DNA of 64,000 bases, from the NCBI GenBank assembly GCA_019358855.1, contig JAHHII010000004.1, positions 310,001-374,000 of the forward strand. Reading direction: 5' to 3'. The notes under the pieces were generated by a model. That model saw only the letters and a program-made list of their open reading frames with translations. It was not told the origin of the DNA and made no database searches. Below are positions 1 to 9,578 of this stretch, piece by piece. Both the position numbers and the translations under genes were made by a program. The stretch is from Timaviella obliquedivisa GSE-PSE-MK23-08B. Its GTDB lineage: Bacteria; Cyanobacteriota; Cyanobacteriia; Elainellales; Elainellaceae. Each line of letters opens with the position of its first letter. The stretch's first letter is position 1.

Positions 1-1
1 C

Positions 2-931
2 AATGAAGTCCGGGAAGTTGTCCTTAAAAATGTTATTCGAGAACTTGAAGAGTCGAAAATAGTCTTGGAAGATAGGGGAGACGACCTTGAGGCGACTCTG
101 ATAAACCTCAAGGCTTTACAGGTTAAATTGGTTGAATCTGAGAAAATGTCGGCGTTAGGGGTTTTAGTTGCGGGCATTGCTCATGAAATTAATAACCCGG
201 TAAGTTTTATTTATGGGAATATGCCTTATGCCAAAGCCCATATTCAAGATTTGCTGAAGCTAATCCGTCTTTATCAACAACAATATCCTGAACCTACTGC
301 AATCTTGCGGCACGAATTAGAAGCGATCGATTTAGAGTTTATAGGATATGATGCGGCGCGAATGTTTCAGTCGATGACCGTAGGAGCCGAGCGGATTCGG
401 GAGATTGTTAAATCGCTCCGCACGTTTTCGCGGTTGGATGAATCAGGATTTAAAGTTGCTGATATCCATGCGGGGCTGGAAAGTACGTTAGTGATTTTGA
501 ATAGTCGGCTGAAAGCGTTTTATCCGAATGGAATTCAGTTAATTCGAGAGTACAGTCCATTGCCCTCGATCGCTTGTTATCCAGGGGCGCTCAATCAAGT
601 CTTTCTAAATATTATTGTGAATGCGATCGATTCTTTAGAAGAGCGGGTTGCTTTTGATCCTTACCCAGATCCCACAATTTGCATTCGGACTGAACTTGAA
701 CAAGAAAAGTGGGTCAAAATTGCAATGGCAGATAATGCTTTAGGCATGAATGAAACGGTGAAATCGAAGCTTTTTGATCCCTTTTTTACCACAAAGCAAG
801 TAGGCAAGGGAACTGGGCTGGGATTGGCGATCGCTCGTCAAATTATTGTTGAACAGCACCATGGCTCTCTCGAAGTTTCTTCTGTGGTGGGGCAAGGTTC
901 GGAATTTACGATTAAGCTGCCCGTTCATTAA
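2..931 (+). CDS. Sensor histidine kinase, N-terminus outside window
   Basis: The frame is open from base 2, so the sensor part lies upstream of the window and about 309 residues are visible. A helical linker leads into a HisKA-type domain with the phospho-accepting His in AHEINNPVSF (about residue 61 of the fragment). A HATPase domain follows, with N box (NIIVNAIDSLEE), F box (FDPFFTTKQVGKGTG) and G2 loop GTGLGLAIARQI. The G1 box reads DNALGM where DNGPGI is usual, a mild deviation. The protein should autophosphorylate and pass the phosphate to a response regulator, but none is visible here. No membrane segment is seen in this part. Confidence 0.9.
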   Translation, partial: NEVREVVLKNVIRELEESKIVLEDRGDDLEATLINLKALQVKLVESEKMSALGVLVAGIAHEINNPVSFIYGNMPYAKAHIQDLLKLIRLYQQQYPEPTAILRHELEAIDLEFIGYDAARMFQSMTVGAERIREIVKSLRTFSRLDESGFKVADIHAGLESTLVILNSRLKAFYPNGIQLIREYSPLPSIACYPGALNQVFLNIIVNAIDSLEERVAFDPYPDPTICIRTELEQEKWVKIAMADNALGMNETVKSKLFDPFFTTKQVGKGTGLGLAIARQIIVEQHHGSLEVSSVVGQGSEFTIKLPVH

Positions 932-945
932 CTCCGCTATCTCTT

Positions 946-979
946 TGTTAATTCCAAAGCCGTGTTAATTCCAAAGCCG
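946..979. repeat. 17-bp perfect tandem duplication at a gene end
   Basis: TGTTAATTCCAAAGCCG occurs twice in direct succession (946-962, 963-979). The second copy covers the stop codon of the minus-strand aldo/keto reductase, so the duplication appears to have arisen across that gene's 3' end. Confidence 0.9.
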
Positions 980-2086
980 TCGCCTCGGTGATCCTTTGAG
1001 GCGATCGCTAGTATCTCGTAATAACTTAGGAATATCTAAATTCTCGGGGCACCGAGGCAAACAATCGCCGCAGTCGGTACAGCGATCGCCTTTGCGTCCT
1101 GCAAACCAATGCCCTGCATTTTCAAACATGCCATAGCGGTATTGCCCAAAGGCAGTCATTTCATAAGCTACTGCCAGATTTCGTAGACGCAACACTTCAG
1201 GAATATGGATGGCTTCAGGGCAAGGCAAGCAGGCATAACACTGGCTGCATTGATCAGTTTCCAGAGCTATTTTTTGATGGGTTTGCAGTCGTTCCAAGAT
1301 CTCTTTTTCTGACGTGTTGAGGGGCTGATCTGCGTCGGCAATGGGGAGAAGCAAGTCTAGTTCGGTCGGGTCGGCTGCCCCCAAGCTCAAGGTTGTGATG
1401 CGGCGATCGCTCAAGAGAAACCGATAGTTGAGGGTTAAGGGCGAGTAAGGATGGCACAGATCGACCAGAACTGAGGAAGGGCTGTGCAGCATTCCGCCTT
1501 TGTCGGCAGGAGAAATGATGAAAATGCCCATCTGATTCTGGGATGCCAGGGCGATCGCAGCTTCATTTCTCTGAAAAAAGTAATTGTAGTGAAGGTTAAC
1601 AAACTCAAATTGGTTAGTGGCGATCGCCCGTAAAATCACCTCTAGTGAGGCATGAGTCGAAAAGCCAACATGCCTGATTCGTTGATCTGCCACAGCTTGC
1701 CGTACAGCCTGCATACAGCCATCAGGAGCTTCTATCCAAGCCAGATGTTCCTCGGTGTTTAGTCCATGAATCGCAAGGCAATCGAGGTAATCAACCCCCA
1801 GCGTTTCTAAAGATTGGTCAATGCTCTGTGCCATCGTGGCAGCATCGGCACAAGGGGGCGCTTTGCTGGTGATGTAGAGCGAGGCGCGATCGATCCCATG
1901 GAGGGCAGTTCCTACATATTGTTCAGCCTGACCATAACCTCGTGCTGTTTCAATATGGTTAACGCCTAGGGCGATCGCGCGGTGAATGGTTTCTACAGCA
2001 TTCTCCTGAGATGCTAGGCAGCGCATGGTTCCTAGAGAAAAGATGGAAAGGGGAAGATTGGTTTTTCCAAAAAAACGATATTTCAT
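965..2086 (-). CDS. Aldo/keto reductase with C-terminal [4Fe-4S] ferredoxin-like domain
   Basis: A 373-residue protein with an N-terminal aldo/keto reductase TIM barrel (MKYRFFGKTNLPL start, HIETARGYGQAE segment, LDCLAIHGL strand). The C-terminal region has two cysteine clusters, CSQCYACLPCP and CTDCGDCLPRCP, that fit two [4Fe-4S] clusters as in bacterial Fe-S aldo/keto reductases. It probably couples reduction of a carbonyl substrate to electron transfer, but the substrate cannot be read from sequence. The ATG at 2086 is chosen because it aligns with the start of the paralogue at 48383; an in-frame GTG at 2104 would add six residues. It lies 30 bp downstream of the nuclease gene on the same strand and may be co-transcribed. 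Confidence 0.88.
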   Translation of the reverse strand: MKYRFFGKTNLPLSIFSLGTMRCLASQENAVETIHRAIALGVNHIETARGYGQAEQYVGTALHGIDRASLYITSKAPPCADAATMAQSIDQSLETLGVDYLDCLAIHGLNTEEHLAWIEAPDGCMQAVRQAVADQRIRHVGFSTHASLEVILRAIATNQFEFVNLHYNYFFQRNEAAIALASQNQMGIFIISPADKGGMLHSPSSVLVDLCHPYSPLTLNYRFLLSDRRITTLSLGAADPTELDLLLPIADADQPLNTSEKEILERLQTHQKIALETDQCSQCYACLPCPEAIHIPEVLRLRNLAVAYEMTAFGQYRYGMFENAGHWFAGRKGDRCTDCGDCLPRCPENLDIPKLLRDTSDRLKGSPRRRLWN

Positions 2087-2116
2087 GGTGCCCAGGACAT
2101 CCACGGGAGAACGCCG

Positions 2117-2626
2117 CTACTGGAACTCTCCGGGGCTGCTAGATTTACCACCCTGTTTAAAGTCTTGGGGTCGCAAATTAGAAATGAAATCTCGGAAAGC
2201 CCGACGTTCAGCTTCATCTGCATCGCGATCGACGGGCATTGAGGCATCAGCCACCACTTCTTCCATTACCCAAATGGGGCTTTTAGTGCGGATGGCAATG
2301 GCGATCGCATCACTAGGACGAGCATCAATCTCTTTATGGGTTTCCCCGTGGCGCATTTGAAGAATAGCGTAAAACGTATTATCTTGCAACGAGTGAATAA
2401 TAATGCGCTCTAGCTCCATGTCCCACTCATCCATCATGTTAACCATCAGGTCATGGGTGAGAGGACGAGGGGGTGCCTGATTTTCCAGGGCACTAATAAT
2501 GGCTCTCGCCTGGTCTTGCCCAATAAAAATAGGGAGTTGGCGGCGTTCTGTGGCATCTCTGAGCAGGATGATGGGACTGCGTGAGACTGCATCCAGGGCA
2601 ATTCCAGCGACTTTCATCTCTATCAT
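2117..2626 (-). CDS. Bifunctional nuclease (BFN/DUF151) family protein
   Basis: A 169-residue protein that matches the bifunctional nuclease family throughout: N-terminal VAGIALDAVSRSPIILL, the central FIGQDQARAIISAL and ARPSDAIAIAIR segments, and an acidic C-terminus. Family members from plants and bacteria have RNase and DNase activity, and a role in the stress response has been proposed. The ARPSDAIA motif is the best conserved part. It has no signal peptide and should be cytosolic. The length is normal for cyanobacterial members. It is probably co-transcribed with the aldo/keto reductase downstream. Confidence 0.85.
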   Translation of the reverse strand: MIEMKVAGIALDAVSRSPIILLRDATERRQLPIFIGQDQARAIISALENQAPPRPLTHDLMVNMMDEWDMELERIIIHSLQDNTFYAILQMRHGETHKEIDARPSDAIAIAIRTKSPIWVMEEVVADASMPVDRDADEAERRAFRDFISNLRPQDFKQGGKSSSPGEFQ

Positions 2627-3002
2627 GGGCTTAGCCTCTAGAATCCTTTAAGGAAGGGAAGGGACAACGGAACCGACGCACCAAAGCAATTATTTAGAAC
2701 CTATCGACTTCTATTATGGATGTGACGAAGCACTTACAGACTTTGTGTCAATGAATTTATCTATTTTTAACTATCTGTAAAGTATTCGTCAGTGCAATTA
2801 GGGAACTTTTCCAGGTTTGCTAAACAAGCTTAGGTCAGTCCTCTAAAAAAATGTTAGTCGCTTGGTGAATTTTTCTGACTTCCAGTATGCCCTGAACTTC
2901 TGCTCAGTCCACAGCCCCATATTGAAATTTCCTGACTTTCAGTGATTGATTTATTCCATACTTGCGATGGAAACAGGGTAGATGTAAGGATATAACCTCA
3001 AC
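2627..3002. other. Intergenic region without recognisable gene
   Basis: This 376-bp AT-rich stretch lies between the bifunctional nuclease start and the leuD stop. I see no convincing reading frame, RNA gene or strong terminator. It presumably holds the nuclease promoter, near 2640-2760, and the 3' end of the leu transcript. Confidence 0.5.
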
Positions 3003-3605
3003 CTAAGCGATCGCCTTCCCCCAGCTTACATAAGGCAAGCGAGTAGCCGTAGCTCGAATTTTCTCAGCCTGGGCAACCAACTGTCCACAAGCATCCCAAG
3101 TACCGCTGATAAACATATTACGAGAGCCTTCGCCCATTGCTACAAGAATAGAAAAGTCAGGGGTGCTGACCTGCATGGCTTCTAGGTCGAGGGTAACCGC
3201 AGTTTGGGGATTTGCCGCGATCGCCGCCTGCAATTTCTGCACATCAGCAGGATCAGCCGTAACGCAAGGAATCCCCATTGCTACGCAGTTACCAAAGAAA
3301 ATTTCAGCGAAGCTTTCACCGACCAAAGCTTGAATCCCCCATTTGGCGATCGCTTGAGGTGCGTGTTCGCGTGAAGACCCGCAGCCAAAGTTTCGGTTTA
3401 CCACTAGCAGATTTGCCCCCTGATATTGAGCTTGATCGAAGGCATGCTGTCCGGTTGCCTGAGCGCGATCGTCGGCAAAGACTTGAGCGCCCAAGCCATC
3501 GAAGGTAACGCAGCGGAGGAAACGGGCGGGAATAATGCGATCGGTATCAATGTCGTTACCAACGAGGGGAACGGCGCGACCGGAAATAGATTTAACTTGA
3601 CTCAT
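3003..3605 (-). CDS. leuD: 3-isopropylmalate dehydratase small subunit
   Basis: A 200-residue LeuD. Family signatures are [16 protein letters not shown] near the N-terminus and [15 protein letters not shown], the swivelling aconitase small domain. With LeuC it isomerises 2-isopropylmalate to 3-isopropylmalate in leucine synthesis. The start at 3605 is preceded by AAGGAAAA at good spacing and gives the family N-terminus ([16 protein letters not shown]); an upstream in-frame extension to 3644 is unlikely to be translated. LeuC is encoded upstream on the same strand, but a truncated Uma2 gene sits between the two. Confidence 0.95.
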   Translation of the reverse strand: MSQVKSISGRAVPLVGNDIDTDRIIPARFLRCVTFDGLGAQVFADDRAQATGQHAFDQAQYQGANLLVVNRNFGCGSSREHAPQAIAKWGIQALVGESFAEIFFGNCVAMGIPCVTADPADVQKLQAAIAANPQTAVTLDLEAMQVSTPDFSILVAMGEGSRNMFISGTWDACGQLVAQAEKIRATATRLPYVSWGKAIA

Positions 3606-3646
3606 AAAATTTTCCTTTTTTGATGACAAGATTTTCGATGACAAAC

Positions 3647-4063
3647 TTAAACTTCAGTAGATCCAAAAGATTCAAAGGATTCAAAATTAACGCGATCGTA
3701 AAGATCTTTGAGAGAAATTTGAAGGGCGATTGCGGGTAACACGAGTTGATCGTCTAAAGATTCATATTCAGTTAATAACCATTTCCCTTCCTCAGTTTTG
3801 CTAAAGTGCTCCACGTGACAGGTGTACTGATTAATCAGCACATATTCCCGCATCTCAGGAATGAAACGGTAGTAAGCGAACTTGTCACCGCGCGCTGCTT
3901 CGCAGATACCGCAAGGGTCGTGAGCGCTAGTGGATTTAGATAATACTTCCGCAATCAGTAAAGGATTAATGACAGTATCAGAACGTTTCTCCTGAAAGAT
4001 AGGTTCTCCTGCCATGACCATGACATCTGGATAAGGTTTGGAGTTGCATTGTACTGTCCTCAA
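3647..4063 (-). pseudogene. Uma2 family endonuclease, N-terminally truncated, with in-frame insertion
   Basis: About 138 residues that match only the C-terminal two thirds of a Uma2 (DUF820) protein. The match begins just before the PDV motif and continues through AEVLSKSTSA, RGDKFAYYR and EYVLINQ; roughly 75 N-terminal residues of a normal ~190-residue member are missing. The only available start is a weak TTG at 4063. Between the YD-equivalent (HD) and RGDKF positions there are eight extra residues, PCGICEAA, encoded by a short dispersed repeat (see 3889-3924). PD, E and K residues of the nuclease fold remain, but I consider it a broken gene. It lies between leuC and leuD. Confidence 0.7.
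3889..3924. repeat. Short dispersed repeat, copy 1, inside the Uma2 fragment
   Basis: The core GCAGATACCGCAAGGGTCG, preceded by CGCGCTGCTTC, closely matches sequences at 54562-54592 and, with small indels, at 40106-40133. This copy lies in a coding frame and adds 24 bases (eight residues) relative to the Uma2 family consensus. Confidence 0.75.
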
Positions 4064-4142
4064 GGTTAATGACTTTTAGCAGATGTTCGGCAGATGGCGT
4101 TTAATCTGGGCGCATCAGCTTAAACGCCTTGAAATTGACGAT

Positions 4143-5546
4143 TTATAACATCTCTCGGACATCGGTTACAGTCCCTGCGATCGCCGCGGCTGCGACCATT
4201 GCCGGACTCATTAACAGCGTTCGCCCCGAAGATGAACCCTGCCGCCCCTTAAAATTGCGATTAGAAGAAGAAGCGCTAATTTGCCGCCCCTGCAATTTGT
4301 CAGGGTTCATTGCCAAACACATCGAGCACCCCGCTTCTCGCCACTCAAAACCCGCTGCCTCAAAAATTTTGTCCAATCCTTCGGCTTCGGCTTCCTGCTT
4401 AACCCGCTCAGAACCAGGAACGACAAAGGCTTTGACTCCATCGGCGACATGGCGACCTTTGGCAATTTTTGCGGCTTCTCGCAGATCGCTCATGCGTCCG
4501 TTGGTGCAGCTTCCGATAAAGCACACGTCAATTTTGGTGCCGCTGATGGGCTGTCCTGGTGCTAAATCCATATAGCGGTAAGCTTCGGCGGCAAGTTCCC
4601 GATCGCCCTCTGCCATTTCTTCAGGCTGAGGCACCGTTTGATTAACCGCAATGCCTTGACCTGGTGTAATGCCCCAGGTCACCGTTGGCGGAATGGTTGC
4701 TGCATCAAAGGTGACCACATCGTCGTACTGAGCATCGGCATCACTGTGAATGTTCTGCCACCAAGCGATCGCTGTATCCCAATCGGCTCCTTTAGGAGCA
4801 AAATCTCTGCCCTTAAGATATTCAAACGTAACAGCATCAGGATTAACGTAGCCACACCGAGCGCCGCCCTCGATCGCCATGTTGCAAACGGTCATTCGTT
4901 CTTCCATCGTCATTTGCTCGAAGGTGGTTCCGGCAAACTCGTAAGCAAAGCCCACACCGCCCGTCACGCCCAGCGTCCGGATAATGTGCAGAATCACGTC
5001 TTTGGCATAAACGCCTATGGGCAAAGTGCCGTTAACCTCAATTTTGCGAACTTTGAGCTTGGAGAGAGAAAGGGTTTGGGAGGCTAAAACATCACGAACT
5101 TGGCTGGTGCCAATCCCGAAAGCGATCGCCCCAAATGCGCCGTGGGTTGAAGTATGGCTGTCTCCACAGGCGATCGTCATGCCGGGTTGAGTTAGCCCTT
5201 GTTCAGGAGCAATCACATGAACCACGCCTTGATTGCCAGAGCCAATTTTATGAAAAACAATGCCGTTGTCTTGAGTATTGCGCTCAATTTCTTGCATCAT
5301 GGTTTCCGCCATGTCGTCGGCGAAAGGACGAGATTGATTTTCAGTCGGCACAATATGGTCAACAGTGGCGACAGTGCGATCGGGAAACAACACCTTCAAG
5401 CCCCGTTCGCGCAGCATGGCAAAGGCTTGAGGACTGGTGACTTCGTGGATTAAATGGAGACCAATGAAAAGTTGGGTTTGCCCGGAAGGTAGTGTCCCTA
5501 CTGTATGCGAGTCCCAAACCTTGTCAAATAAAGTGCCTTTACTCAT
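4143..5546 (-). CDS. leuC: 3-isopropylmalate dehydratase large subunit
   Basis: A full-length 467-residue LeuC. Aconitase-type features include [19 protein letters not shown] and the three [4Fe-4S] ligands in GSCTNGR and [12 protein letters not shown]. Together with LeuD it forms the isopropylmalate isomerase. The start [14 protein letters not shown] is typical. Upstream (5547-5792) is a non-coding stretch that should hold the promoter, divergent from a Uma2 gene. The partner leuD lies about 540 bp downstream of its stop, beyond a Uma2 fragment, which is unusual because the two genes are often adjacent. Confidence 0.97.
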   Translation of the reverse strand: MSKGTLFDKVWDSHTVGTLPSGQTQLFIGLHLIHEVTSPQAFAMLRERGLKVLFPDRTVATVDHIVPTENQSRPFADDMAETMMQEIERNTQDNGIVFHKIGSGNQGVVHVIAPEQGLTQPGMTIACGDSHTSTHGAFGAIAFGIGTSQVRDVLASQTLSLSKLKVRKIEVNGTLPIGVYAKDVILHIIRTLGVTGGVGFAYEFAGTTFEQMTMEERMTVCNMAIEGGARCGYVNPDAVTFEYLKGRDFAPKGADWDTAIAWWQNIHSDADAQYDDVVTFDAATIPPTVTWGITPGQGIAVNQTVPQPEEMAEGDRELAAEAYRYMDLAPGQPISGTKIDVCFIGSCTNGRMSDLREAAKIAKGRHVADGVKAFVVPGSERVKQEAEAEGLDKIFEAAGFEWREAGCSMCLAMNPDKLQGRQISASSSNRNFKGRQGSSSGRTLLMSPAMVAAAAIAGTVTDVREML

Positions 5547-5792
5547 GATGCGATCGCCTTCTCAAAAACAGTGTTCTGCTTCGGCAGCAGTTGGCAAAAT
5601 TGTAGCGTTACGGGTGCTGTAATTGCCTGCTGTCGATAGCTCTACAGTAAGGAATGGCGTTGTGATTGTCCAATATATCTTTGGAGTGCTATTAAGATCT
5701 CACAGGTATTAGTTCTTTAAATGTACGGTCTTAGGAAGGCTCTATTCAAGTTCGGTATAATCCAGTTGCAAGGATAGCTTTACTGAGTCGCC

Positions 5793-6377
5793 ATGACGAT
5801 CGCCCTTTCCAAGCGCTTCACTTTAGAGGAGTACCATCAGCTAACTGAACTGGGCTTTTTTAACGAAAATAACCGAGTAGAATTAATTCGCGGAGAAATT
5901 ATTCAAATGATTGCCAAAGGCACGCCCCACTCGGTTTGTGGAACGCGCCTCAACCGCGAAATTACAAAGCTCATTGGCGATCGGGCTACCGCTAGAACGC
6001 AGGAACCTCTTCAACTTCTGCCCAATAGTCTGCCGGAACCGGATTATGCGATCGTGCAAAATCGAGAGGACGACTACCTAGCCTCTCATCCTGCACCCGA
6101 AGATGTGGTACTAGTCATTGAGATTTCGGATTCTTCATTAAGCTATGACCAGGAGATTAAGCTCAAACTTTATGCTGAAAGCGGCATCCAGAACTACTGG
6201 ATCTTTAATCTCAGAGAAACTATTTTAGAAACCTATAGTGACCCCTATCAAAACACTCAAGGTGGTTTTGGATATCGTGTCAAACGGATTTTACTGCCGC
6301 TCGACAAAATCGCCCTGCCAGGGTTCCAAGATGCAGTGCTTAATCTGGCTCAGGTTTTCCCGACAGAGCTAAGTTGA
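5793..6377 (+). CDS. Uma2 family endonuclease
   Basis: An intact 194-residue Uma2 (DUF820) protein with a predicted PD-(D/E)XK nuclease fold. The N-terminal helix FTLEEYHQLTELGFF and the strand RVELIRGEII are followed by the core EPDYAIVQ ... DVVLVIEISDSSLSYDQEIKLKLYAE and NYWIFNLRE. The candidate metal-binding residues (E, D, E-I and K) are all present. The family is greatly expanded in cyanobacteria and its biological role is unknown. It is divergent from leuC and convergent with trpS, with only four bases between the stops. Confidence 0.88.
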   Translation: MTIALSKRFTLEEYHQLTELGFFNENNRVELIRGEIIQMIAKGTPHSVCGTRLNREITKLIGDRATARTQEPLQLLPNSLPEPDYAIVQNREDDYLASHPAPEDVVLVIEISDSSLSYDQEIKLKLYAESGIQNYWIFNLRETILETYSDPYQNTQGGFGYRVKRILLPLDKIALPGFQDAVLNLAQVFPTELS

Positions 6378-6381
6378 GCTT

Positions 6382-7392
6382 TTACAGCGGCACTGAATAT
6401 CCCAAAGCCGCCTTCACTTTAGCCAGGGTTTGATTGGCGATCGCCCCTGCTTTTTCTCGTCCGTCCTTTAGCACCGACTGAATATAGCCCTCGTCCGCCA
6501 TGATGGCATGGTACTTTTCCTGGATCGGTTGAAGGGTGGCGATCGTTGCCTCGGTCAGCAGCGGCTTAAAGTTTCCCCAGCCCATATCCTGACATTCGGC
6601 AGCAACTATGTCTTTGGTTTGGTTCGACAAAATCATGTACAAATTCAACAAGTTATTGCATTCTGGGCGATCGGCATCGTCAAACACCAAGCCTCGAATC
6701 GGGTCAGTTTTACAGCGCTTAATTTTGTGCTGAATCAGGTCGGGTGGATCGAGAAGATTAATGCGGCTCAGGTCTGAAGGGTCAGACTTCGACATTTTGC
6801 GGGTGCCATCAGTCAGACTCATCACCCTTGCTCCGGCTGCCCGAATCATCGGTTCTGGAAGTTTCAACACTGGCTGATCTTCTTTGCCAAACAGGTAATT
6901 TAAGCGGGCGGCAATATCGCGGGTGAGTTCTAAATGCTGCTTCTGGTCTTCTCCAACAGGGACTTTATCCGGTTCGTACAGCAAAATATCTGAAGCTTGT
7001 AGCACTGGATAGGTGAGCAATCCTGCACTAACATTCTCAGATTGCTTAATGGCTTTTTCTTTAAACTGCACCATATCTTCTAGCCAGTTCAGCGGCGTAA
7101 TGCAGTTAAATAACCAGGCTAGTTCGGCGTGTGCCGGAACGTGAGATTGCACAAAAATTGTGGCATGTTCTAGCTCAATACCGCACGCCAGATACATTGC
7201 TGCTACTTCGTAGGTGTTGGCGGCTAGTTGGGTGCGATCGTGGGGCACGGTGATGGCATGGAGATCTGCCATAAAGAAAAAGCTGTCGTAATCGCGGTGG
7301 ATTTCGACCCAGTTACGAATTGCGCCTAAATAATTGCCCAGGTGCAGATCGCCCGTGGTCTGAATTCCAGAAAGAATGCGCGGCTTACCCAT
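6382..7392 (-). CDS. trpS: Tryptophanyl-tRNA synthetase
   Basis: A class I aminoacyl-tRNA synthetase that charges tRNA-Trp. The ATP-binding motifs are visible: the HIGH equivalent in DLHLGNYLGAI and the KMSKS loop in GTRKMSKSDPSD. The ATG at 7392 gives 336 residues, the usual bacterial length, and the sequence MGKPRILSGIQTTGD; an in-frame TTG at 7428 would add 12 residues that match nothing. Residues for tryptophan recognition (SDILLYEPDKVPVGEDQKQH) are intact. It looks monocistronic. Confidence 0.96.
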   Translation of the reverse strand: MGKPRILSGIQTTGDLHLGNYLGAIRNWVEIHRDYDSFFFMADLHAITVPHDRTQLAANTYEVAAMYLACGIELEHATIFVQSHVPAHAELAWLFNCITPLNWLEDMVQFKEKAIKQSENVSAGLLTYPVLQASDILLYEPDKVPVGEDQKQHLELTRDIAARLNYLFGKEDQPVLKLPEPMIRAAGARVMSLTDGTRKMSKSDPSDLSRINLLDPPDLIQHKIKRCKTDPIRGLVFDDADRPECNNLLNLYMILSNQTKDIVAAECQDMGWGNFKPLLTEATIATLQPIQEKYHAIMADEGYIQSVLKDGREKAGAIANQTLAKVKAALGYSVPL

Positions 7393-7493
7393 AGATCTTA
7401 TGTCGCTTCCCGATGATGTCACTGTCAATATGTATCTCTAAGATATTGTGCCTGAAATTATTGGGCTTGAAACCTGCGAATGAGGAATACTCT

Positions 7494-7943
7494 CTAGTTC
7501 TGTGCGATCGCCCCAGGCAGAAACTTAGAATCTAACGCTTGTTCCAGTTCATAGGGAGACGTTTTTGGAAAAACTTCTTCATTCAACAAGGTTTCTCGAA
7601 TCGCTAAGGCTACGCCGAGTTCATAGGCATCCGCAAAAGTCTGTTCTAGATAAGATTTCAGGCTAGGACTATCTTTTAGCAACAATTTAATTTGAATACG
7701 CTGCTCTCGAATTGTACCGATCCAGCTATTAATCCGCTGTTGAGGCTGAAACTGCCATTTGAGTAGATGTCCTAGCAAAATACCTAGACGATTTCGCAAT
7801 GCTTGTCGCTCTTTTCGTCCCAACGACTCAATTTCCTCCACTAGATTAACTAAATCCAATTGGGCAAACTGCTGAGATTGGAGCAAGTCCACTTGTTCTA
7901 ACGTCCAAGCATAGAAGTCTGTGTCATACGAATGAGTTGTCAT
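7494..7943 (-). CDS. DUF29 family protein
   Basis: A 149-residue protein with the DUF29 pattern: YDTDFYAWTLEQVDLLQ at the start, LVEEIESLGRKERQALRNRL, then HLLKWQFQP and SW. DUF29 proteins are small, helical, soluble and common in cyanobacteria, often in several copies; their function is unknown. The ATG at 7943 is preferred over an upstream extension because it puts the conserved YDxDFYAW motif near the N-terminus. The gene faces away from the acyltransferase gene at 8082. Confidence 0.85.
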   Translation of the reverse strand: MTTHSYDTDFYAWTLEQVDLLQSQQFAQLDLVNLVEEIESLGRKERQALRNRLGILLGHLLKWQFQPQQRINSWIGTIREQRIQIKLLLKDSPSLKSYLEQTFADAYELGVALAIRETLLNEEVFPKTSPYELEQALDSKFLPGAIAQN

Positions 7944-8081
7944 GGCTTTCCGCTGGGCTTCTAACGGGCTTCGACCCACAAATACTAACCTAGTGTAAAG
8001 ACAATCTAAATCCTTGGTCAGCTACTAGATAGGCTAGGGTAACCTGATGTCATCTGCGCCCCTGTCCTGGAGGAATTATCC

Positions 8082-9533
8082 TTGCCCAATCCCATTACCC
8101 AAGCCCAGCCGCCTCTAGAGTTTATTGAGCCAGAGTTTAACCCCTTGGTCTATAAAACAACGCAGCTATTGCAGCCTGCTTGGGTGCGTTGGCGGGCAAA
8201 AATTGCTGATGTTCAGGTGAGCAATCCTGAAGTGTTGGTAGATCTATATCGCCAGTTCCAGGAGGGCAAGATTCGCTTCATGATGGCGTTTCGGCATCCC
8301 AGCACCAACGATCCGCTGTGTATGAATTACCTGCTGTCGAACTATTTGGGCAAAGTAGCAAAGCAAAAGGGCATAAAGCTACAGCATCCCATTCATGCTC
8401 ACTTTATTTACGATCGCGGCATTCCGCTTTGGGCGGGCAAAGGGGTGGGTTGGTACTATGCCCAAATGGGCTGCACACCGATTCGGCGGGGCAGGGTAGA
8501 TTTGGTGGGGCTGCGATCGATCCGGCAATTGTTTACATCAGGGCAGTTCCCGATGGCAGCGGCTCCTGAAGGCGCAACCAATGGTCACAACGAAATCATG
8601 AGTCCGATCGAACCGGGCATTGCCCAGTTTGGGTTTTGGTGCATTGAAGATTTGTTGAAGGCGGGGCGACCCTCGCGGTATCTGCAAAGCAGCGCGCAAC
8701 AGGTGATGATTCTGCCGATTGGATTGCAGTATCACTATTTATCTACGCCGTGGGAAGCGATCGCCAATCTACTTACTCAACTTGAAGCCGACAGCGGTTT
8801 ACAGCCTTGCGGCGAGGCTGATTTGAAGGTAGAGGCTAATGGGGAAGGGTCTAATTTGAGTGAGCCACAGCAAATGGTTCTTTACAAACGGCTGATCCGT
8901 TTGGGCGAACATTTGCTGCCCATGGTAGAAAAGTTTTACGCCAAGTTTTACCATCAAAATCTCACATTGTCTGCGCACAGTGAGCCACCGCAACCTATCC
9001 TATTTTCTACAAATCGAAACTTAGCTGAACGCCTCCAGGTTTTGATGAATGCAGCGCTGAACGTGGCAGAACAACACTTTGCGATCGCCCCCAAAGGCAC
9101 CATTACCGATCGCTGTCGGCGGCTAGAGCAAGCGGGCTGGGATTGGATTTACCGAGATGACTTGAAGAACGTTGAGAACCTGTCGCCCGTCGAGAAGGGT
9201 CTGGCAGACCGAATTGCCGAAGAAGCTAGCTTGCGGCTGTGGCACATGCGGTTGGTCGAAAGCTTTGTCAGTGTGACAGGGCAGTACGTGATTGAGAAAC
9301 CGACGGGCGATCGCTTTGCCGAGATCCTGCTGATTTTTTGGGATATGGTGACGCGCATTAAAGGCGAAGTGCCGTTTCCGCGTCCGCAGCTTGGGGTGCA
9401 AGGGGTGAAAATTACCATCGGTCAACCCCTTTCAGTCAGCGATCGCTGGGAGACTTACCAAGTCAGCCGTCGCCAAGCCGTAGCAGGATTAACCCAAGAC
9501 TTGCAAACGGCTCTAGAAGCAATGATCTTCTAA
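8082..9533 (+). CDS. PlsC-like 1-acylglycerol-3-phosphate acyltransferase family protein
   Basis: A 483-residue protein with a glycerolipid acyltransferase core. The catalytic HX4D motif is in FRHPSTND (about residues 71-78), followed by IYDRGIPLW and the substrate loop PEGATNGHNE. The C-terminal half is an extra, mostly helical region (about residues 250-480) not found in minimal PlsC proteins. It probably transfers an acyl chain to a lysolipid or related acceptor; the exact acceptor is unknown. The start codon is TTG at 8082, supported by GGAGGA eight to ten bases upstream. No clear transmembrane span is seen, so membrane association would be peripheral. Confidence 0.8.
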   Translation: MPNPITQAQPPLEFIEPEFNPLVYKTTQLLQPAWVRWRAKIADVQVSNPEVLVDLYRQFQEGKIRFMMAFRHPSTNDPLCMNYLLSNYLGKVAKQKGIKLQHPIHAHFIYDRGIPLWAGKGVGWYYAQMGCTPIRRGRVDLVGLRSIRQLFTSGQFPMAAAPEGATNGHNEIMSPIEPGIAQFGFWCIEDLLKAGRPSRYLQSSAQQVMILPIGLQYHYLSTPWEAIANLLTQLEADSGLQPCGEADLKVEANGEGSNLSEPQQMVLYKRLIRLGEHLLPMVEKFYAKFYHQNLTLSAHSEPPQPILFSTNRNLAERLQVLMNAALNVAEQHFAIAPKGTITDRCRRLEQAGWDWIYRDDLKNVENLSPVEKGLADRIAEEASLRLWHMRLVESFVSVTGQYVIEKPTGDRFAEILLIFWDMVTRIKGEVPFPRPQLGVQGVKITIGQPLSVSDRWETYQVSRRQAVAGLTQDLQTALEAMIF

Positions 9534-9578
9534 AATGACAGCATTTCTATCTTTCTTTACCCAGCCATCGAGGTCAAC

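Noticed and set aside
4129-5453. Several plus-strand frames inside leuC
   Set aside because: Shadows of a strongly conserved gene on the other strand.
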